Part shown: positions 5,848-7,128 of the stretch, piece after piece
Layout of the letters: each line of letters starts with the position of its first letter
How positions within the stretch are numbered: position 1 is the stretch's first letter
NCBI GenBank assembly: GCA_051745935.1
Contig: JBNJEM010000417.1
Span: forward strand, 1-7,128
Source: JBNJEM01 sp051745935
GTDB taxonomy: Bacteria > Planctomycetota > Planctomycetia > Pirellulales > Pirellulaceae
Direction of reading: 5' to 3'
DNA length: 7,128 nt
Position numbers and translations under genes: made by a program
The notes under the pieces: generated by a model
Told to the model about the DNA's origin: nothing
Databases searched by the model: none
What the model saw: only the letters and a program-made list of their open reading frames with translations

Positions 5848-6726
5848 ATGGGTCTTCTGAGTGGTTTTGAGCACATTGTTCGTGAACAAGAGCCTTTGGC
5901 GCCGTATACGTGGCTTCGATTAGGGGGGGAGGCCGAGTATTTCGCGGAGCCGACTTCCCTGGCGGAACTAAGCTCGCTCGTACGGCATTGTCGCGAGCAT
6001 GAATTACCGATCCATGTTCTCGGTGGGGGCTCGAAGCTGCTCATTCGAGATCACGGCGTACCGGGATTAGTGGTCCACTTGGCAACCCCCGCGTTTTCGG
6101 AAATCAAAGTCGACGGTCACGAGGTCACCGCCGGTGCCGGGGCCAAGTTAGGGCACGTTATTTCCATTGCCGTGCGCGAGGGTCTGGCCGGTTTAGAGCA
6201 TCTAGTCGGGATTCCTGGCACCATCGGCGGGGCGCTGCGAGGCAATGCCGGAACTGAAAACCATGATATTGGACAGTGGACGAAATGGGCCAAAGTAATG
6301 ACGCGGGGCGGGAATATCGTGGAACATCAACGCGACGATCTGCGGTTTGCATATCGGTATAGCAGCTTGGATGAACTGGTGATACTGCAGGCCGGGCTCT
6401 CGCTTGAAGCCGAAGATCGGACGGACCTCGTAAAGCGCATGCAGACTTTGTGGATTGTGAGGCGATCGAGACAACCTTCCAGTGAAAAGAATGTGGGGCG
6501 GATCTTCAAGAATCCGACCGGAATGCAGGCTTGCGAATTGATCGAGCAGGCCGGATTGAAAGGCACGAAAATCGGCGGAGCGGAAATCAGTGAACAGGAC
6601 GCCAATAATGTGGTGGCGGGCGCCCACGCAAGCAGCGACGAAGTGCTGCGGCTCGTCGAACTGGTCCAACTCCAAGTCCGCGAACGATTGGGAGTCGAGC
6701 TGGAAATGGATATCGAGATTTGGTAG
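5848..6726 (+). CDS. murB: UDP-N-acetylenolpyruvoylglucosamine reductase (MurB, type II)
   Basis: MurB uses NADPH and FAD to reduce UDP-GlcNAc-enolpyruvate to UDP-MurNAc, the second committed step of peptidoglycan synthesis, in the cytoplasm. The 292-residue protein shows TWLRLGGEAEYFAEP (21-35), the FAD-binding VLGGGSKLLI (57-66), GIPGTIGGALRGNAG (121-135), FAYRYSS (167-173, with the Tyr-Arg pair of the active site), RQP (208-210), FKNP (220-223), LIEQAGLKG (231-239) and GGAEIS (243-248). It lacks the extra loop of type I enzymes, hence type II. Two catalytic positions look altered: the serine before FKNP (GSxFKNP in most members) is Arg218, and the C-terminal Glu (PEV in most) aligns with Asp288. 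The HAN motif reads DAN. The protein stops at EIW without the usual tail. An in-frame TAG at 5830-5832 makes this ATG the first possible ATG start; its Shine-Dalgarno is weak. No mur, ddl or fts gene is adjacent. Confidence 0.95.
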   Translation: MGLLSGFEHIVREQEPLAPYTWLRLGGEAEYFAEPTSLAELSSLVRHCREHELPIHVLGGGSKLLIRDHGVPGLVVHLATPAFSEIKVDGHEVTAGAGAKLGHVISIAVREGLAGLEHLVGIPGTIGGALRGNAGTENHDIGQWTKWAKVMTRGGNIVEHQRDDLRFAYRYSSLDELVILQAGLSLEAEDRTDLVKRMQTLWIVRRSRQPSSEKNVGRIFKNPTGMQACELIEQAGLKGTKIGGAEISEQDANNVVAGAHASSDEVLRLVELVQLQVRERLGVELEMDIEIW

Positions 6727-6760
6727 ATAAGAGCCAGAATGGAGTGGATTCGAGCTATTC

Positions 6761-6862
6761 TTCAGGCGGTGGGATCTGTTAGGGGTGGAAAGCTGCTCGA
6801 CGCAAGCCGTCCTCCCGTTGGTCGGACTCGCGGCGAACAAAGTCATTCGCGACCGGCATAAC
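6761..6862 (+). repeat. Dispersed ~98-bp repeat, copy B
   Basis: The tandem unit proper is 6765-6862 (98 bp), beginning GGCGGTGGGATCTG. Upstream homology to copy A extends to TTCAGG at 6761. The 41-bp core identical in all copies is 6795-6835. It differs from copy C by one extra G (GGGG at 6782-6785, against GGG in C). Confidence 0.93.
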
Positions 6863-6959
6863 GGCGGTGGGATCTGTTAGGGTGGAAAGCTGCTCGACGC
6901 AAGCCGTCCTCCCGTTGGTCGGACTCGCGGCGAACAAAGTCATTCGCGACCGGCATAAC
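6863..6959 (+). repeat. Dispersed ~98-bp repeat, copy C (tandem with B)
   Basis: This 97-bp unit follows copy B directly and matches it except for one G; its core is 6892-6932. The first six bases of a further unit (GGCGGT, 6960-6965) follow before the match ends. C has the same spacing as the inverted copy A between GTGGAAA and the start of the unit, so the extra G in B is probably the newer change. Confidence 0.93.
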
Positions 6960-7086
6960 GGCGGTTTCCCCTTCGCCCAGACGTCCTCGATCCATCAATA
7001 GCTGGCCGTGGCCCGCCGGGTGAGAACATTGACGTTCCACGCCGGGCCCGCGTTGAAGAAGCCTTGTACCGTCAGGGAGGATGGTC

Positions 7087-7128
7087 ATGGGAGCGAAAAA
7101 CAAACCACATTGGTGGCATCGCATTCCA
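7087..7128 (+). CDS. Possible start of a gene running off the right edge
   Basis: ATG at 7087 lies 6 bases after AGGGAGG (7074-7080), a good Shine-Dalgarno, and opens a frame MGAKNKPHWWHRIP that stays open to the window end (14 codons). An in-frame ATG at 7081 is too close to the Shine-Dalgarno to be preferred. The stretch is too short to recognise a family. Support comes only from the ribosome-binding site and the open frame. Confidence 0.4.
   Translation, partial: MGAKNKPHWWHRIP

Larger units (their letters stand above)
6727..7086. other. 360-base spacer after murB, mostly repeat
   Basis: After murB there are about 34 unassigned bases, then the two tandem copies of the dispersed repeat, then about 127 bases (6960-7086) in which I recognise nothing apart from a Shine-Dalgarno-like AGGGAGG at 7074-7080. 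A - strand open frame covering 6843-7124 runs through the tandem repeat and has no recognisable domain, so it is not annotated as a gene. Confidence 0.6.

Noticed and set aside
5678..5860. A 60-codon + strand open frame overlapping the murB start
   Set aside because: It has no clear Shine-Dalgarno and no recognisable family, and it overlaps the murB start in another frame, so it is more likely leader sequence than a gene.
3411..6959. A composite transposon bounded by the inverted repeats
   Set aside because: There is no transposase or recombinase between the repeats, copy A has diverged from B/C, no target-site duplication is visible, and murB is an essential core gene.
6843..7124. A 93-codon - strand open frame at the right edge
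   Set aside because: A large part is simply the reverse complement of tandem copy C, and a strong ribosome-binding site points the other way in the same stretch.

Overview
The window looks like a piece of a chromosome from a moderately GC-rich bacterium, most likely of the Planctomycetota/PVC group. That placement is inference. It rests on a MurB that ends in a short EIW tail, a Ski2-like helicase, a Tat-exported FAD oxidoreductase of a type common in Planctomycetes and Verrucomicrobia, weak Shine-Dalgarno sites before two of the genes, and long repeat-rich spacers. No rRNA, tRNA, transposase, CRISPR array or phage gene is visible.

Layout, left to right. (1) The C-terminal 97 residues of a RelE/ParE-family toxin enter from the left edge on the + strand; its 5' end and any antitoxin lie outside. 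(2) A complete 786-residue Ski2-like DExH helicase lies on the - strand (474-2834), convergent with the toxin. (3) A 729-base spacer (2835-3563) holds a 12-unit heptamer tandem repeat, a perfect hairpin, a 19-bp tandem duplication and one copy (A) of a roughly 100-bp dispersed repeat. (4) A 615-residue Tat-exported FAD-dependent oxidoreductase lies on the + strand (3564-5411), with a strong Shine-Dalgarno and a GTG start; it looks more GC-rich than its neighbours. (5) A 436-base spacer (5412-5847) carries an AT-rich inverted repeat with 12-bp arms followed by a T-run. (6) A complete murB (5848-6726, +) encodes a cell-wall reductase in which two expected catalytic positions look substituted. 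(7) Two near-identical tandem copies (B, C) of the dispersed repeat follow, in the opposite orientation to copy A. (8) A probable CDS start lies at the right edge.

The genes do not form an obvious pathway or operon. The toxin, helicase, oxidoreductase and MurB have unrelated functions, and each is separated by long non-coding DNA. The strongest unexplained signal is the dispersed repeat: three copies share an identical 41-bp core, one inverted and two in fresh tandem, and together they bracket the oxidoreductase and murB. I did not find convincing evidence of a new multi-gene system.
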